Notes under the pieces: generated by a model
What the model was told of the DNA's origin: nothing
Database searches by the model: none
The model's input: only the letters and a program-made list of their open reading frames with translations
Part shown: positions 16,631 to 25,199 of the stretch, in pieces
Position numbering within the stretch: the first letter of the stretch is position 1
Layout of the letters: each line of letters begins with the position of its first letter
Origin: a gamma proteobacterium symbiont of Ctena orbiculata
GTDB lineage: Bacteria > Pseudomonadota > Gammaproteobacteria > Chromatiales > Chromatiaceae
Length of the DNA: 64,000 bases
Assembly (NCBI GenBank): GCA_003058495.1
Contig: QBVC01000021.1
Location: 62,001-126,000 of the forward strand
Direction: 5' to 3'
Translations under genes and position numbers: made by a program

Positions 16631-17964
16631 TGGGCCCGATTGCGCCGCCAGGCGATGAGGGCGCCGGTTGCGAGCAGCAACAGCGGGACAACGATCAGGG
16701 AACCGAGGCCGATCGCGCCGATAGCCAACTTCGAGAGGTGGAGCTCGCGGTCGCTGGCCGGCGGCGCGGCGATGCCGACCATCTGGTCATCGCCCACCAG
16801 CCAGCGGCAGAGGGAGAGGCCGAGATCGAGATTGCCGGCATTGTTGAGGTAGCTGTTGGCGAGAAAGTCGCCGTCACCGATCACCATGATCCGCTGCTGC
16901 CTGCCGTTGTGCTCCCGGCTGAGGGCAATGCCGATGTCGAGTGGCCCCGCCTCTTCACCGGCCAGTGGATCACGCTCGATCTCTCCACTCAATGGCCCGG
17001 TCTCGTTCCAGCTCTTGTCCAGCGTCTGCAGCAGCGGGGTTATCTGCCACCCCGGCTGCTCGGAGGCACTGAGTGCGGCGGACTGGGGAAACAGGGTCAG
17101 CAGGTTGAAACCCCTGGTGGCGTCGTGATCGGAATAGTTGGGGACCACGGCGACGGCGGGATTCTCTATTCCCAATGCCTTTGCGTTGGCATCCACGATC
17201 GTGCCGGGTAGCTGTTCGATCGCGAACAGCTGCTGCATCAGGTCCCCCAGGATCCAGTTGTCCGGGTCGCTCAACAGCAGCAGGTTGCCACCCCTGGCGA
17301 TATAACCGGATAGTCGCTCCACCTCCCCCGGGAGCAGGGGACGCAGGGGTGAGGCGATTATCAGCAGTGCCGTGTTGTCGGGGGGTGCCTGGGTGGTGGC
17401 CAGGTCGAGTCCCGCAATATGGTAACCCTGCTGCTTGAGGGACTTGCCGAAATCCCCAAGGTCATGGTTGGCCCTTCCGCTGAGTTCGCGTTCGCCATGG
17501 CCTGTCAGTCCCGCTATCCAGTGGGTGCTGTCCCGACTCAGCCGCAGGATGGCGTTGGTGAACTGCTCTTCGTCCACTTTCTGGATCCGCTCCTCCCGTT
17601 GCGCATAGCTCAACAGGATCTCGCCGGAGAGGCTGATGCCCTGGCGGCGAGTCTCGTCCGGGCGGCGCAGCGGATCGATGAAAATCAGATCGATGTTCGG
17701 CTTGTGGTGCTGATAGCGGGCCACGAAACGTTTGATGCGATCGCGCAGCTTGGTCGTTTCACCCACATAGGCCGTCACCGTCAGCGCTCCCGGCACACGT
17801 TGCAGGATATCGATGCTGACCGGGTTGAGGCTGTTGCTGCCGCGGCGGGTCCAGTCCCACTGGGTGTCGAACCGGCTGCTCAACCAGGCCAGCAAAACCA
17901 CCATGATCACCATCAAGAGGTGAAACAGCAGGTCGTTGAGACGGGAGCCGATCCAGGCGATCAT
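16627..17964 (-). CDS. GldG-like ABC transporter auxiliary protein
   Basis: 445 aa. It has an N-terminal helix (LLFHLLMVIMVVLLAWL), a large extracytoplasmic domain and a C-terminal helix (LSKLAIGAIGLGSLIVVPLLLLATGALIAW). This is the layout of GldG, an auxiliary component of GldA/GldF-type ABC systems. The interior includes the typical GLTGHGERELSG and NLLLLSDPDNW stretches. In Bacteroidetes the system is tied to gliding; in Proteobacteria the homologues have no settled role. It overlaps both neighbours by 4 nt, indicating tight coupling in one operon. Confidence 0.85.
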   Translation of the reverse strand: MIAWIGSRLNDLLFHLLMVIMVVLLAWLSSRFDTQWDWTRRGSNSLNPVSIDILQRVPGALTVTAYVGETTKLRDRIKRFVARYQHHKPNIDLIFIDPLRRPDETRRQGISLSGEILLSYAQREERIQKVDEEQFTNAILRLSRDSTHWIAGLTGHGERELSGRANHDLGDFGKSLKQQGYHIAGLDLATTQAPPDNTALLIIASPLRPLLPGEVERLSGYIARGGNLLLLSDPDNWILGDLMQQLFAIEQLPGTIVDANAKALGIENPAVAVVPNYSDHDATRGFNLLTLFPQSAALSASEQPGWQITPLLQTLDKSWNETGPLSGEIERDPLAGEEAGPLDIGIALSREHNGRQQRIMVIGDGDFLANSYLNNAGNLDLGLSLCRWLVGDDQMVGIAAPPASDRELHLSKLAIGAIGLGSLIVVPLLLLATGALIAWRRNRAQ

Positions 17965-18686
17965 CCGCTGCGCCTCTTATCCAGTCGGTAGAGGGCAAGC
18001 CCCAAGAAGAAGATCATCAGCAGCAGGAAATAGGCCAGATCGCTGATCCGCACCAGACCGAGCTGGAGGTCGAGGAAGTGGGACGGCCAGGCCAGCCAGT
18101 GGATGAAACTGCCGCCGTCCGTGGTTTGATCGAGCAGAGAGATCAACAGCAGCAGACCGTAGCTGCCCGCGGCGGCGATCCCCGGATTTTCGTTGAGGGT
18201 CGAGAAATAGAGCCCGATCGCGGTGAACCCGCCGCTAAGCAGAAACAGTCCGAGGCTGGCGGCTAACAGCAGTCCGTGATCGAGCTGGGTGCCGATGGTG
18301 AGGCTGAGGCAGAGCAGAAGCGGGATCAGGGTGAACAGCAGCTGGTATATCAGGATGCCGAGAAACTTGCCGCACAAGATGGTGAAGTTGGAGAGCGGCG
18401 CGCTGCTCAGCAGGGTGTAGCTGCCGTTGCGGAAGGCCTCGCTGAAACTGCGGATGGTGAGGATCGGCGTAGTGATCAGGATCAGCACCGAGGCGAGTCC
18501 GTAGAGCTGCAGACCCAGGTGGTGACTCAGCCCGAGGCTGCGGCTGGACGGCTGCATACCGTTGAAGATCTCGAGGGTGGCGAGAAACTGCCAGCTGAGC
18601 AGGCACATACCGATGCCGAGGATGCCCCAGGCCAGCGGGGTGCGCATCAGACGCCGCCACTCCATCCATGCCAGATAGGGAATCAC
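17961..18686 (-). CDS. ABC transporter permease, GldF/ABC-2 type
   Basis: 241 aa integral membrane protein with about six hydrophobic helices, beginning after [20 protein letters not shown]. That N-terminal amphipathic segment and the later FSEAFRNGSYTLLSSAPLSN are typical of ABC-2 permeases of the GldF group. It overlaps the ATPase gene (ends at 18683) and the GldG-like gene (starts at 17964) by 4 nt each. Together the ATPase, permease, GldG-like and DUF4340-like proteins form one exporter; the substrate is unknown. Confidence 0.88.
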   Translation of the reverse strand: MIPYLAWMEWRRLMRTPLAWGILGIGMCLLSWQFLATLEIFNGMQPSSRSLGLSHHLGLQLYGLASVLILITTPILTIRSFSEAFRNGSYTLLSSAPLSNFTILCGKFLGILIYQLLFTLIPLLLCLSLTIGTQLDHGLLLAASLGLFLLSGGFTAIGLYFSTLNENPGIAAAGSYGLLLLISLLDQTTDGGSFIHWLAWPSHFLDLQLGLVRISDLAYFLLLMIFFLGLALYRLDKRRSG

Positions 18687-19594
18687 GACAGGCCTCCGGT
18701 GGTGGCCTGGATATAGAGCTGTTCCAGACTGATCCTCTCCGCTTTCAGTTCAACCAACCCCCATCCCATGGCCACGATCTGTCGCGCCAGATCGCTTGGC
18801 TGGCAGCCTGTCTCCAGGGTGATGCGATAGCTGTCGGTGTGCAGCTGTTCGGCGGCGGCCACCGCGGTCAATGCAGTGATCTCCTGCAACGCCTGCTCCT
18901 GCTCCAGGGCGACGCGGTAGCAGGTTTGATCGGGCGGGGTTATCTCCCCGCTATAGACCCCCTGACCCTGCTGCAGGATGGTGACCCGGTTACAGCTCGC
19001 CTCTATCTCCGGCAGTATGTGGCTGGATAGGATCACTCCCCTCTGTTGCGCCAGCTCCTGGATCAATTCCCGTACCTGGCGGATCTGTGCCGGATCCAGG
19101 CCGTCCGTGGGCTCGTCGAGGATGATCACCCGGGGATTGTGGATGATCGCCTGGGCCAGGCCGAGGCGTTGCTGATAGCCTTTGGAGAGTCTGCCTATCA
19201 GGCGTCTGCCTGACTGTTCCAGACTACAGCGCCGCTTGGTCTGGGCGCTTGCCTCCCGCGCCTGGCCGCGGTTCAGGCCATGCAGATGGGCGCAGTCCCA
19301 GAGGAACTCGTCCACGGTCTGATCCCGATGCAGGGGAGGGCGTTCCGGGAGATAGCCGATGAACCGTTTGGCCTGGATCGGCCGCTCAAGCAGATCCTCA
19401 CCGCAGATATTGATCTCCCCCCCACTGGGAGCCAGGTCGCCGCTGAGCATGCGCAGGATGGTCGATTTACCCGCGCCGTTGGGGCCCAGCAGACCGAGGA
19501 TGTCGCCCTGCTCCAACCTGAGGTCGATCGGCAACACCACCGCTGTGCCGCCGAACCGACGACTGAGTTGGGTTGTTGTCAAAAGATCTGGCAT
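18683..19594 (-). CDS. ABC transporter ATP-binding protein, GldA-like
   Basis: About 303 aa. The nucleotide-binding domain is complete: Walker A GPNGAGKS, signature [10 protein letters not shown], Walker [13 protein letters not shown] and the switch His in LSSHILPE. The 80-residue C-terminal tail is typical of ABC-2 ATPases. The ATG at 19594 ([10 protein letters not shown]) is preferred; a GTG at 19600 is an in-frame alternative. First gene of the four-gene exporter operon, so its promoter should lie in the gap to its right. Confidence 0.92.
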   Translation of the reverse strand: MPDLLTTTQLSRRFGGTAVVLPIDLRLEQGDILGLLGPNGAGKSTILRMLSGDLAPSGGEINICGEDLLERPIQAKRFIGYLPERPPLHRDQTVDEFLWDCAHLHGLNRGQAREASAQTKRRCSLEQSGRRLIGRLSKGYQQRLGLAQAIIHNPRVIILDEPTDGLDPAQIRQVRELIQELAQQRGVILSSHILPEIEASCNRVTILQQGQGVYSGEITPPDQTCYRVALEQEQALQEITALTAVAAAEQLHTDSYRITLETGCQPSDLARQIVAMGWGLVELKAERISLEQLYIQATTGGLS

Positions 19595-19775
19595 CGACAC
19601 CTGCTAAACGATTCGGTTTGCATCCGGCGTAGAGTGAGAAAGGCCTCCATGGCAGAGACCCGCCAAACATATCACCCTCTGTTTCCTATGCAAGACCCTG
19701 GGTATGAACTGATCCGCAAATCATACTCGCGGCTGCAGATCGATAAAACGCCAATGATTATTTTTACCGCAGATT

Positions 19776-19804
19776 TACGCCAATCACCGCCAATCACCGC
19801 AAAT
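19776..19804 (+). repeat. Phased CGCCAATCACCGC repeat, left arm
   Basis: Tandem 10-nt units (CGCCAATCAC, twice) followed by CGCAAAT. Bases 19788-19804 are the exact inverse of 19944-19960 across a 139-nt spacer. Confidence 0.8.
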
Positions 19805-19943
19805 GGTATGATGATCTGCTTGGCCGGATAATCGGTTAACAACCTAACCGTTATAACAAAACGGAGTAGGATTTCTGAACTCTCAAGAACATATAGTTCA
19901 TTTCATCGCTCGTCATTGGACTGATATCCGACGCTTTGCGCAT

Positions 19944-19975
19944 ATTTGCGGTGATTGGCGTTCACCTGCGGTTTG
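19944..19975 (-). repeat. Phased CGCCAATCACCGC repeat, right arm
   Basis: ATTTGCGGTGATTGGCG is the exact inverse of the left arm and continues into TTCACCTGCGGTTTG. It resembles the repeat at 2590-2617 in the other orientation, so these look like members of a dispersed family. Confidence 0.8.
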
Positions 19976-20051
19976 TTCCTCTTGTATTCGCGCAACTGAG
20001 CGATTCCAATTGGATTAGAGTTAACTGGCTATAACTTGAGGTGCATGATTG

Positions 20052-22049
20052 ATGAGCGACGCTGAGCGTCAGGTTGAGAAGGGCTATCTGCTGGGTGTGG
20101 ATACGGGGGGCACGTTTACCGACTTCGTACTCTATCGGGCGGGCGCGATACGGATTCACAAGGTGCTGTCGACGCCCCAGGCCCCTGAAGAGGCGATCTT
20201 GCAGGGAATAGGGGAGCTGGACCTGGAGAGCGAGGGTCTGGTCATCGTGCATGGCTCCACCGTCGCCACCAATGCCGCCCTGGAGGGGAAAGGGGTGCAT
20301 ACCCTCTATATCGGCAATCGCGGGCTGCAGGATATCCTGAGCATCGGCCGCCAGGCCCGCAGCGAACTCTACAATCTGCAGCCGGCGGCGCTGGCGCCAC
20401 CGGTCGAGGCCGGTGACTGCCTGCAGACCGGAGGTCGCCTCGATAACCGGGGAGGCGTGGTGGAGCCGCTGAGCGCCGGGGATCTCGAGGCGCTGAAGCG
20501 GGAGATCGCCCGGCGACGCCCCGAGGCCGTGGCGATCAACCTGTTGTTCAGCTATCTCGACGATCGTTTCGAAAAAGAGATCGAGGCGGCGATCCCGGAT
20601 GAGATCTTCTGTTCCCGCTCCTCCGCCGTGCTCCCGGCAAGCGGCGAGTATGAACGGGGTATAGCCACCTGGCTGAACAGTTGGGTGGGGCCCCTGGTCG
20701 CGGGCTATATCGAGCGCTTGGGCGCCCGGCTCGCCGGCGCCCGTCTCTCGGTGATGCAGAGTTCCGGGGAGGCGATCGCGGCGGAACAGGCCGCCCGGCA
20801 GGCGGTGAGGATGCTCCTCTCGGGCCCGGCCGGGGGGTTGGTCGGGGCCGGCTTTGTGGCCGCGGCCTCCCGGCGCAGGCAGCTCCTGACCCTCGATATG
20901 GGCGGCACCTCCACCGATGTGGCGCTGATCGACGGCAGACCCAGACTGACCCGGGAGGGCCATATCGGCCCCTGGCCGGTGGCCGTGCCGATGGTGGATA
21001 TGCATACCATCGGTGCGGGTGGCGGCTCCCTCGCCTGGGTCGATCCCGGGGGCATGCTCCAGGTGGGGCCGGAATCAGCGGGCGCCGATCCGGGACCCGC
21101 CTGCTACGGGCGGGGCGGCAGGGAGGTGACGGTCACCGACGCCAACCTGATCCTCGGCCGACTGCGAAGCAGCGCCTTTCTCGGCGGACGCATGCAGCTC
21201 GACCTGGCGGCGGCAAGGGAGGCGATGGAACGTTTGGCGGGCCGGCTTGGGCTCTCCCCGGAGCAGGCGGCGGAGGGGGTGATCAGGGTTGCCAATGAGC
21301 ATATGGCCCGGGCGCTGCGGGTGATCTCCGTGGAGCGGGGGGTCGATCCCCGGGGCTTTACCCTGGTCTCGTTCGGCGGCGCCGGGGGCCTGCATGTCTG
21401 CGCCCTGGCCGATGCCCTGGGCATGCGCGCCGCACTGGTGCCTGTCAACGCAGGGGTTCTCTCCGCCCTGGGCATGCTGGCCACCCGGCCGGGGCGTCAG
21501 CTGGTGCATGCCTATCTCGGACCTCTGGAGGGGATGAGCGACGGCGAGCTGGCGCAGGCATTTTCACGCCTTGCCCGGGGCGGGGTGGACGCCCTCGTGG
21601 AGGAGGGCCTGGAGGAGGATCAGATCGAGCTGGAGTACGCCCTGGATCTGCGCTACCTGGGGCAGTCCTACACCCTTGGCGTTCCCTGGCGCAGCCTCGC
21701 CCAGGCGGAAGGGGATTTTCACCGCCTGCATGAGACGCGCTACGGCCACCGCATGCAGGCGCCGGTGGAGTTGGTCAATCTGCGCGTGGCCCTGCACGGG
21801 CCGGAGGCGGCGATTGCGCTGGGTCAGCCCCCGGGCGCCCGTCCGGCCGAGGCCTGCGAGCTGTTGAACGTCTGGGGTGTGGATTCACCGGTACCCCGCT
21901 ACGAGCGGGCGCAGCTGTCCGCGGGGGAGACGGTTTCGGGGCCTGCGCTGATTACCGAGATGGCATCCACCACCTGGCTGGCCCCCGGCTGGAGTTGTCG
22001 TTCGGACAGCGCCGGCAATCTGCTCCTCGAGAGGACGGTGGAAAGCTGA
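20052..22049 (+). CDS. Hydantoinase/oxoprolinase family protein (HyuA-like)
   Basis: 665 aa. The family uses ATP to open hydantoin or 5-oxoproline rings, or acts in acetone/acetophenone carboxylases. The ASKHA-fold signature GVDTGGTFTDFVLY is at the N-terminus, followed by VIVHGSTVATNAALEGKG and the second-domain motif LTLDMGGTSTDVALIDG. Only the A-type subunit is present; no B-type subunit follows. The ATG at 20052 is used rather than the TTG at 20049, 9 nt after GAGGTG. With one subunit and no catabolic neighbours, the substrate cannot be stated. Very high GC and no sign of decay. Confidence 0.88.
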   Translation: MSDAERQVEKGYLLGVDTGGTFTDFVLYRAGAIRIHKVLSTPQAPEEAILQGIGELDLESEGLVIVHGSTVATNAALEGKGVHTLYIGNRGLQDILSIGRQARSELYNLQPAALAPPVEAGDCLQTGGRLDNRGGVVEPLSAGDLEALKREIARRRPEAVAINLLFSYLDDRFEKEIEAAIPDEIFCSRSSAVLPASGEYERGIATWLNSWVGPLVAGYIERLGARLAGARLSVMQSSGEAIAAEQAARQAVRMLLSGPAGGLVGAGFVAAASRRRQLLTLDMGGTSTDVALIDGRPRLTREGHIGPWPVAVPMVDMHTIGAGGGSLAWVDPGGMLQVGPESAGADPGPACYGRGGREVTVTDANLILGRLRSSAFLGGRMQLDLAAAREAMERLAGRLGLSPEQAAEGVIRVANEHMARALRVISVERGVDPRGFTLVSFGGAGGLHVCALADALGMRAALVPVNAGVLSALGMLATRPGRQLVHAYLGPLEGMSDGELAQAFSRLARGGVDALVEEGLEEDQIELEYALDLRYLGQSYTLGVPWRSLAQAEGDFHRLHETRYGHRMQAPVELVNLRVALHGPEAAIALGQPPGARPAEACELLNVWGVDSPVPRYERAQLSAGETVSGPALITEMASTTWLAPGWSCRSDSAGNLLLERTVES

Positions 22050-22119
22050 TATTTCGGCTTGCTCATGAGTCAGGGCAACGCAGCACCTGCCGCGAATCCT
22101 GACCTGCAGGCATATAAAA

Positions 22120-22137
22120 ACCCGCCAAGGGGCGGGT
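22120..22137 (-). terminator. Rho-independent terminator of rpmB-rpmG
   Basis: On the minus strand ACCCGCC-CCTT-GGCGGGT is a perfect 7-bp GC-rich stem directly followed by TTTTTATATG. It lies 24 nt beyond the rpmG stop. The convergent hydantoinase gene gains no T-run from it. Confidence 0.9.
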
Positions 22138-22160
22138 CTCTTCCAGGGAGCGGGGTCGAT

Positions 22161-22316
22161 CTATTTGATCTTCGACTCCTTGTACATCACGTGTTTGCGC
22201 ACCTTCGGGTCGAACTTCTTGATCTCCATCTTCCCCGGTTGGTTGCGCTTGTTCTTGGTGGTGGTGTAGAAGTGTCCAGTGCCGGCACTGGAGACGAGTT
22301 TGATCTTGTCACGCAT
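22161..22316 (-). CDS. rpmG: 50S ribosomal protein L33
   Basis: 51 aa, too short for the ORF track. Translation on the minus strand gives [20 protein letters not shown] and continues to a [14 protein letters not shown] end, a standard bacterial L33. It lacks the CXXC pairs of the zinc-binding form, so it is the zinc-independent type. It follows rpmB by 17 nt and precedes the terminator, forming the usual L28-L33 pair. Confidence 0.97.
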   Translation of the reverse strand: MRDKIKLVSSAGTGHFYTTTKNKRNQPGKMEIKKFDPKVRKHVMYKESKIK

Positions 22317-22333
22317 GATGCTCTGCTCCTCGT

Positions 22334-22570
22334 TTAGACTTTTTCGCCGCGGGCGCGCATCTCGGCCAGGACCGAATCTATGCCCTTCTTATCGATGATG
22401 CGCATGCCTTTTGAGGATAGACGAAGACGCACCCAGCGTTTCTCACTCTCCACCCAGAATCTGTGGGTGTGCAGATTGGGGAGAAAACGGCGTTTGGTCT
22501 TGTTGTGCGCATGGGAGACGTTGTTTCCCGTGACCGGGCGCTTGCCGGTGACTTGGCAGACTTTTGACAT
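22334..22570 (-). CDS. rpmB: 50S ribosomal protein L28
   Basis: 78 aa. The start at 22570 gives the conserved [22 protein letters not shown]-terminus; the ORF-track start two codons earlier is a TTG. GAGG lies 8 nt upstream. Complete, normal length, first gene of the rpmB-rpmG operon. Confidence 0.97.
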   Translation of the reverse strand: MSKVCQVTGKRPVTGNNVSHAHNKTKRRFLPNLHTHRFWVESEKRWVRLRLSSKGMRIIDKKGIDSVLAEMRARGEKV

Positions 22571-22638
22571 GGTCAAAACCTCGAAAAAGTTATCCCTGGG
22601 CGGGGAGCTTCATTTATCCCCTGGGCGAAAGGCGCGTA

Positions 22639-22667
22639 TTTATAGCAGAGTGGGGGGTGAGAGGCAA
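22639..22667 (-). promoter_or_regulatory. Sigma70-type promoter of rpmB-rpmG
   Basis: On the minus strand TTGCCT (22662-22667), a 17-nt spacer and TATAAA (22639-22644) precede the rpmB start by about 68 nt. A good match with ideal spacing. Confidence 0.75.
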
Positions 22668-22686
22668 GACCCAGAGTTCTAAATCC

Positions 22687-22793
22687 GGCGTTTGAGGGAT
22701 CTCTTTCTCCGACGCCCCGACAGCACTTCCCTGTGCTGGCGGGGCTGGCGCGGCCATCCACGCCGCTTCTCCGAAAGAGCCCCCTCAAGCGCC
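22687..22793. repeat. 107-bp nested palindromic element
   Basis: Outer arms GGCGTTTGAGGGATCTCTTTC (22687-22707) and GAAAGAGCCCCCTCAAGCGCC (22773-22793) pair over 21 positions with only a 2-nt mismatch and one wobble. Inside is a second stem, GCCCCGACAGCAC with GTGCTGGCGGGGC (22714-22745), 12 of 13 paired around TTCCCT. It lies just beyond the rpmB promoter and far from the radC stop. It could be a MITE or REP-like element, or a structured RNA. Confidence 0.75.
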
Positions 22794-23077
22794 ACCGCCG
22801 TTGCCATATCTGTCGATTGGTGGAGCACTGTCCGACCAAAGCAGGATCAGAGCAGAAGGCACTTAGTAAAGGCAAATTTCAGGATTATCGTCATTCCGGC
22901 GCAGGTCGGAATCCAGGAACACTGTCACCATCAAGCATTCTGGATCCGGCCTGCGCCGGGATGACGGTGGTTCTTGGTTAAAGTAAGCGCCATTCGGGTC
23001 AGAGTCTGTGCTTAAATCAGCAGGGCGGATCTTTAGGGTAGAGCCCTGCTTCACCGATCAGGGTCCAGAATCTGAAG
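22794..23077. other. Intergenic region with REP-like repeat
   Basis: No gene. It contains the REP-like inverted repeat (22889-22966). A further perfect inverted repeat is GCAGGGC/GCCCTGC around 23020-23050. On the minus strand two diverged direct copies of GATTTAA...CAGA.TCTG.ACCC are visible near 23060 and 23010. The region reads as accumulated repeats. Confidence 0.5.
22889..22966. repeat. REP-like inverted repeat (CGTCATTCCGGCGCAGG type)
   Basis: Left arm CGTCATTCCGGCGCAGGTCGGAATCCAG (22889-22916, shown in part) pairs with CTGGATCCGGCCTGCGCCGGGATGACG (22940-22966) around a 23-nt centre, with few mismatches. Sequences of this type are common dispersed intergenic palindromes in proteobacteria. 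Confidence 0.85.
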
Positions 23078-23752
23078 TTAAATCATTCCCCGCTGCGCCA
23101 ACGAAACCGCCTCACCCTCGCCGATCACGATATGGTCCAGCACCCGGATCTCCACCAGCGCCAGGGCATCCTTGAGGCGCCGGGTGATCTGGCGGTCGGC
23201 CCGGCTCGGCTCGGCGACACCGGAGGGGTGGTTGTGGGCGAAGATGAGGGCGGCGGCATTCTGCTCCAGGGCCCGCTTGACCACCTCCCTGGGATGGACG
23301 CTGGCGCCGTCGATGGTGCCCCGGAAGAGCTCTTCGTAGCCGATGACGCGATGGCGGTTGTCGAGAAAGAGGCAGGAGAAGACCTCATAGGGGTAGTGGC
23401 GCAGCCTTACCTGCAGGTAGTCCTGGGTCTGCTCGGGGCTGATCAGGCTGTCGGCCGCGGTGAGCTGCTCGCCCAGGTAGCGCCGCGACATCTCCAGTAC
23501 CGCCTGCAGCTGGGCATACTTCGCCAGCCCGAGGCCCCTGGCCCGGCAGAACCGCTGTTGGTCGGCGGCAAGCAGCTGGCGCAGGCCGCCGAAGTCGAGG
23601 AGCAGGCCGCGCGCCAGATCCACCGCGGTCTGCCCGGCTACCCCGGTACGCAGAAAGATTGCCAGCAGTTCCGCGTCGGAGAGCGATCCCGGTCCCCGTC
23701 GCAGCAGTTTCTCCCGCGGTCGCTCATCCATGGGCCAGTCTGTAATCGGCAT
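23078..23752 (-). CDS. radC: RadC family JAB/MPN-domain protein
   Basis: 224 aa. An N-terminal helix-hairpin-helix-like part ([24 protein letters not shown]) is followed by the JAB1/MPN metalloprotease-like domain with the metal motif [14 protein letters not shown]. RadC was named for a repair phenotype later attributed to another gene; its true role is unsettled. A strong AAGGAGG site precedes the ATG. Complete. In many gammaproteobacteria radC neighbours rpmB, with a gap as here. Confidence 0.93.
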   Translation of the reverse strand: MPITDWPMDERPREKLLRRGPGSLSDAELLAIFLRTGVAGQTAVDLARGLLLDFGGLRQLLAADQQRFCRARGLGLAKYAQLQAVLEMSRRYLGEQLTAADSLISPEQTQDYLQVRLRHYPYEVFSCLFLDNRHRVIGYEELFRGTIDGASVHPREVVKRALEQNAAALIFAHNHPSGVAEPSRADRQITRRLKDALALVEIRVLDHIVIGEGEAVSLAQRGMI

Positions 23753-23784
23753 CCAAGACCTCCTTGTCTCATGCGGCTGACGGC

Positions 23785-24522
23785 CTAGTCGGCCGTACCA
23801 TCCAGGTTGATTTCTTCCAGCGCCATGCGGTAGAGGCGCCCGGACTGTTGACGTTCGATGCGAACCGGCAGATAGTCGAGTTGGGGGGCGAACCAGATGG
23901 TATAGTCCGGCTTGCGTGTCCCCTTGCTGCGCAGAACCCGCAAGCAGCGCATTTCACCGTAGGGAGTATCGATCCGATCCTCACCATCGACGCGAAAGTG
24001 GTATTGCTTGATCTTTCCCCCGTCCGCCACCCGGTAGGTTATCTGCCTCCTGCCCTGGGCGAGGTGCAGGCGCACCAGCAGCTGCTGGCTGAGTCTGTCC
24101 TGGGTCTCCTGGGCAATCGGCTGCGACCATCTTACGCCACCGCTGGTGGTGTGGACCTGCCCCGATTCCCAGTCAAACTCCAGCACGGAGGACTCCGACT
24201 CGTCGGCCTGATCCCGGTAGCTGTAGTGGGCCGGCTGGATAGTCCCCGGTCGCAGTCGTCCGCGGCTCTCCTCGATGACCTCATCCGCGCTGAACCAGCC
24301 CGCCAGCATGCCGGGCTGGGTATGGGCGTGGTAGCTGTAGTCGCCCTGCTCATTCAGGCTGAACTCGAGTCTGAGCTCGCCCAGGGGGAGCAGATTCCGC
24401 TTCACGCTGAAGCTGGCCGAAAAGGGCTTTAGCTGCAGTGCCGATTCGGCCTGCAGGGTCATGGGGCAGGTAACGGCCACAAGCCCCAGTAACCAGCCCA
24501 TGTGGTATCTGAGCCAAACCAT
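23785..24522 (-). CDS. DUF3108 domain exported protein
   Basis: 245 aa with a signal peptide ([18 protein letters not shown]). The domain starts at [23 protein letters not shown] and includes [16 protein letters not shown] and a [17 protein letters not shown] stretch, typical of DUF3108. The family is periplasmic or outer-membrane-associated and of unknown function. In many Gammaproteobacteria it follows purN, as here (8-nt gap), but a purine role has not been shown. Probably the last gene of the purM-purN operon. Confidence 0.85.
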   Translation of the reverse strand: MVWLRYHMGWLLGLVAVTCPMTLQAESALQLKPFSASFSVKRNLLPLGELRLEFSLNEQGDYSYHAHTQPGMLAGWFSADEVIEESRGRLRPGTIQPAHYSYRDQADESESSVLEFDWESGQVHTTSGGVRWSQPIAQETQDRLSQQLLVRLHLAQGRRQITYRVADGGKIKQYHFRVDGEDRIDTPYGEMRCLRVLRSKGTRKPDYTIWFAPQLDYLPVRIERQQSGRLYRMALEEINLDGTAD

Positions 24523-24530
24523 GGCGCGTA

Positions 24531-25199
24531 CTACCCGATCGCTTCCTGGGGGGCGAAGACTACCGGTTGTTCCAGCTTTCTGTCATCCAATCTGACATCT
24601 CCGTTCTCATCCAGTCGCAATCGATTCTCCGCAAACCAGCGGATTACCAGGGGATAGATCTGGTGCTCCTTCTCCAGCACCCTGGCGGCCAGGGTATCTG
24701 CATCGTCACCGGCCATCACCGGAACCTGGGCCTGGACGATCAGCGGTCCACCGTCCAACTCCTCGGTGACGAAGTGGATACTGGCCCCGTGCAGGGCATC
24801 CCCTGCATCCAATACCCGTTGATGGGTGTGGAGACCGGTGTATTTGGGCAACAGCGAGGGATGGATGTTGAACATGCGTCCCGCATAGTGGCGCACCAGT
24901 GCGGGGGTGAGTATGCGCATGAACCCGGCCAGTGCGACCAGGGCGGGGGAGTAGCTGTCGATAAGCGCCATCAGCGCCCGGTCGTAGCGCTCGCGGTCGG
25001 GGAACGCCTTATGATCCAGCACCGCGGATTCAATGCCGGCCTCCGCCGCCCGTTGCAGGCCATGGACATTCGGGCGATTGCTGATCACGGCGCGGATCTC
25101 GATTGGGAGATCCCTACCCGCCGAATCGATGATTGCCTGCAGATTCGAGCCGCTCCCCGATATCAGTACCACGACAGGCAGGCGGCCGGCGGCGTTCAT
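24531..25199 (-). CDS. purN: Phosphoribosylglycinamide formyltransferase
   Basis: 222 aa, third step of purine synthesis, using 10-formyl-tetrahydrofolate. The ATG at 25199 overlaps the purM stop by 4 nt and gives the normal [22 protein letters not shown] start; the ORF-track extension to 25268 lies inside purM. The catalytic Asn/His region is visible at [17 protein letters not shown], and the later [15 protein letters not shown] closes the fold. Complete. Confidence 0.96.
   Translation of the reverse strand: MNAAGRLPVVVLISGSGSNLQAIIDSAGRDLPIEIRAVISNRPNVHGLQRAAEAGIESAVLDHKAFPDRERYDRALMALIDSYSPALVALAGFMRILTPALVRHYAGRMFNIHPSLLPKYTGLHTHQRVLDAGDALHGASIHFVTEELDGGPLIVQAQVPVMAGDDADTLAARVLEKEHQIYPLVIRWFAENRLRLDENGDVRLDDRKLEQPVVFAPQEAIG

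Larger units (their letters stand above)
19595..20051. other. Intergenic region between divergent genes
   Basis: About 450 bp between the leftward ABC operon and the rightward hydantoinase gene. It holds the inverted pair of phased repeats annotated separately and a perfect small inverted repeat CGGTTA-ACAACC-TAACCG (19833-19850). Both divergent promoters must be here, but no hexamer pair is strong enough to name. GAGGTG at 20037-20042 is the ribosome site of the hydantoinase gene. No gene is visible. Confidence 0.5.
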
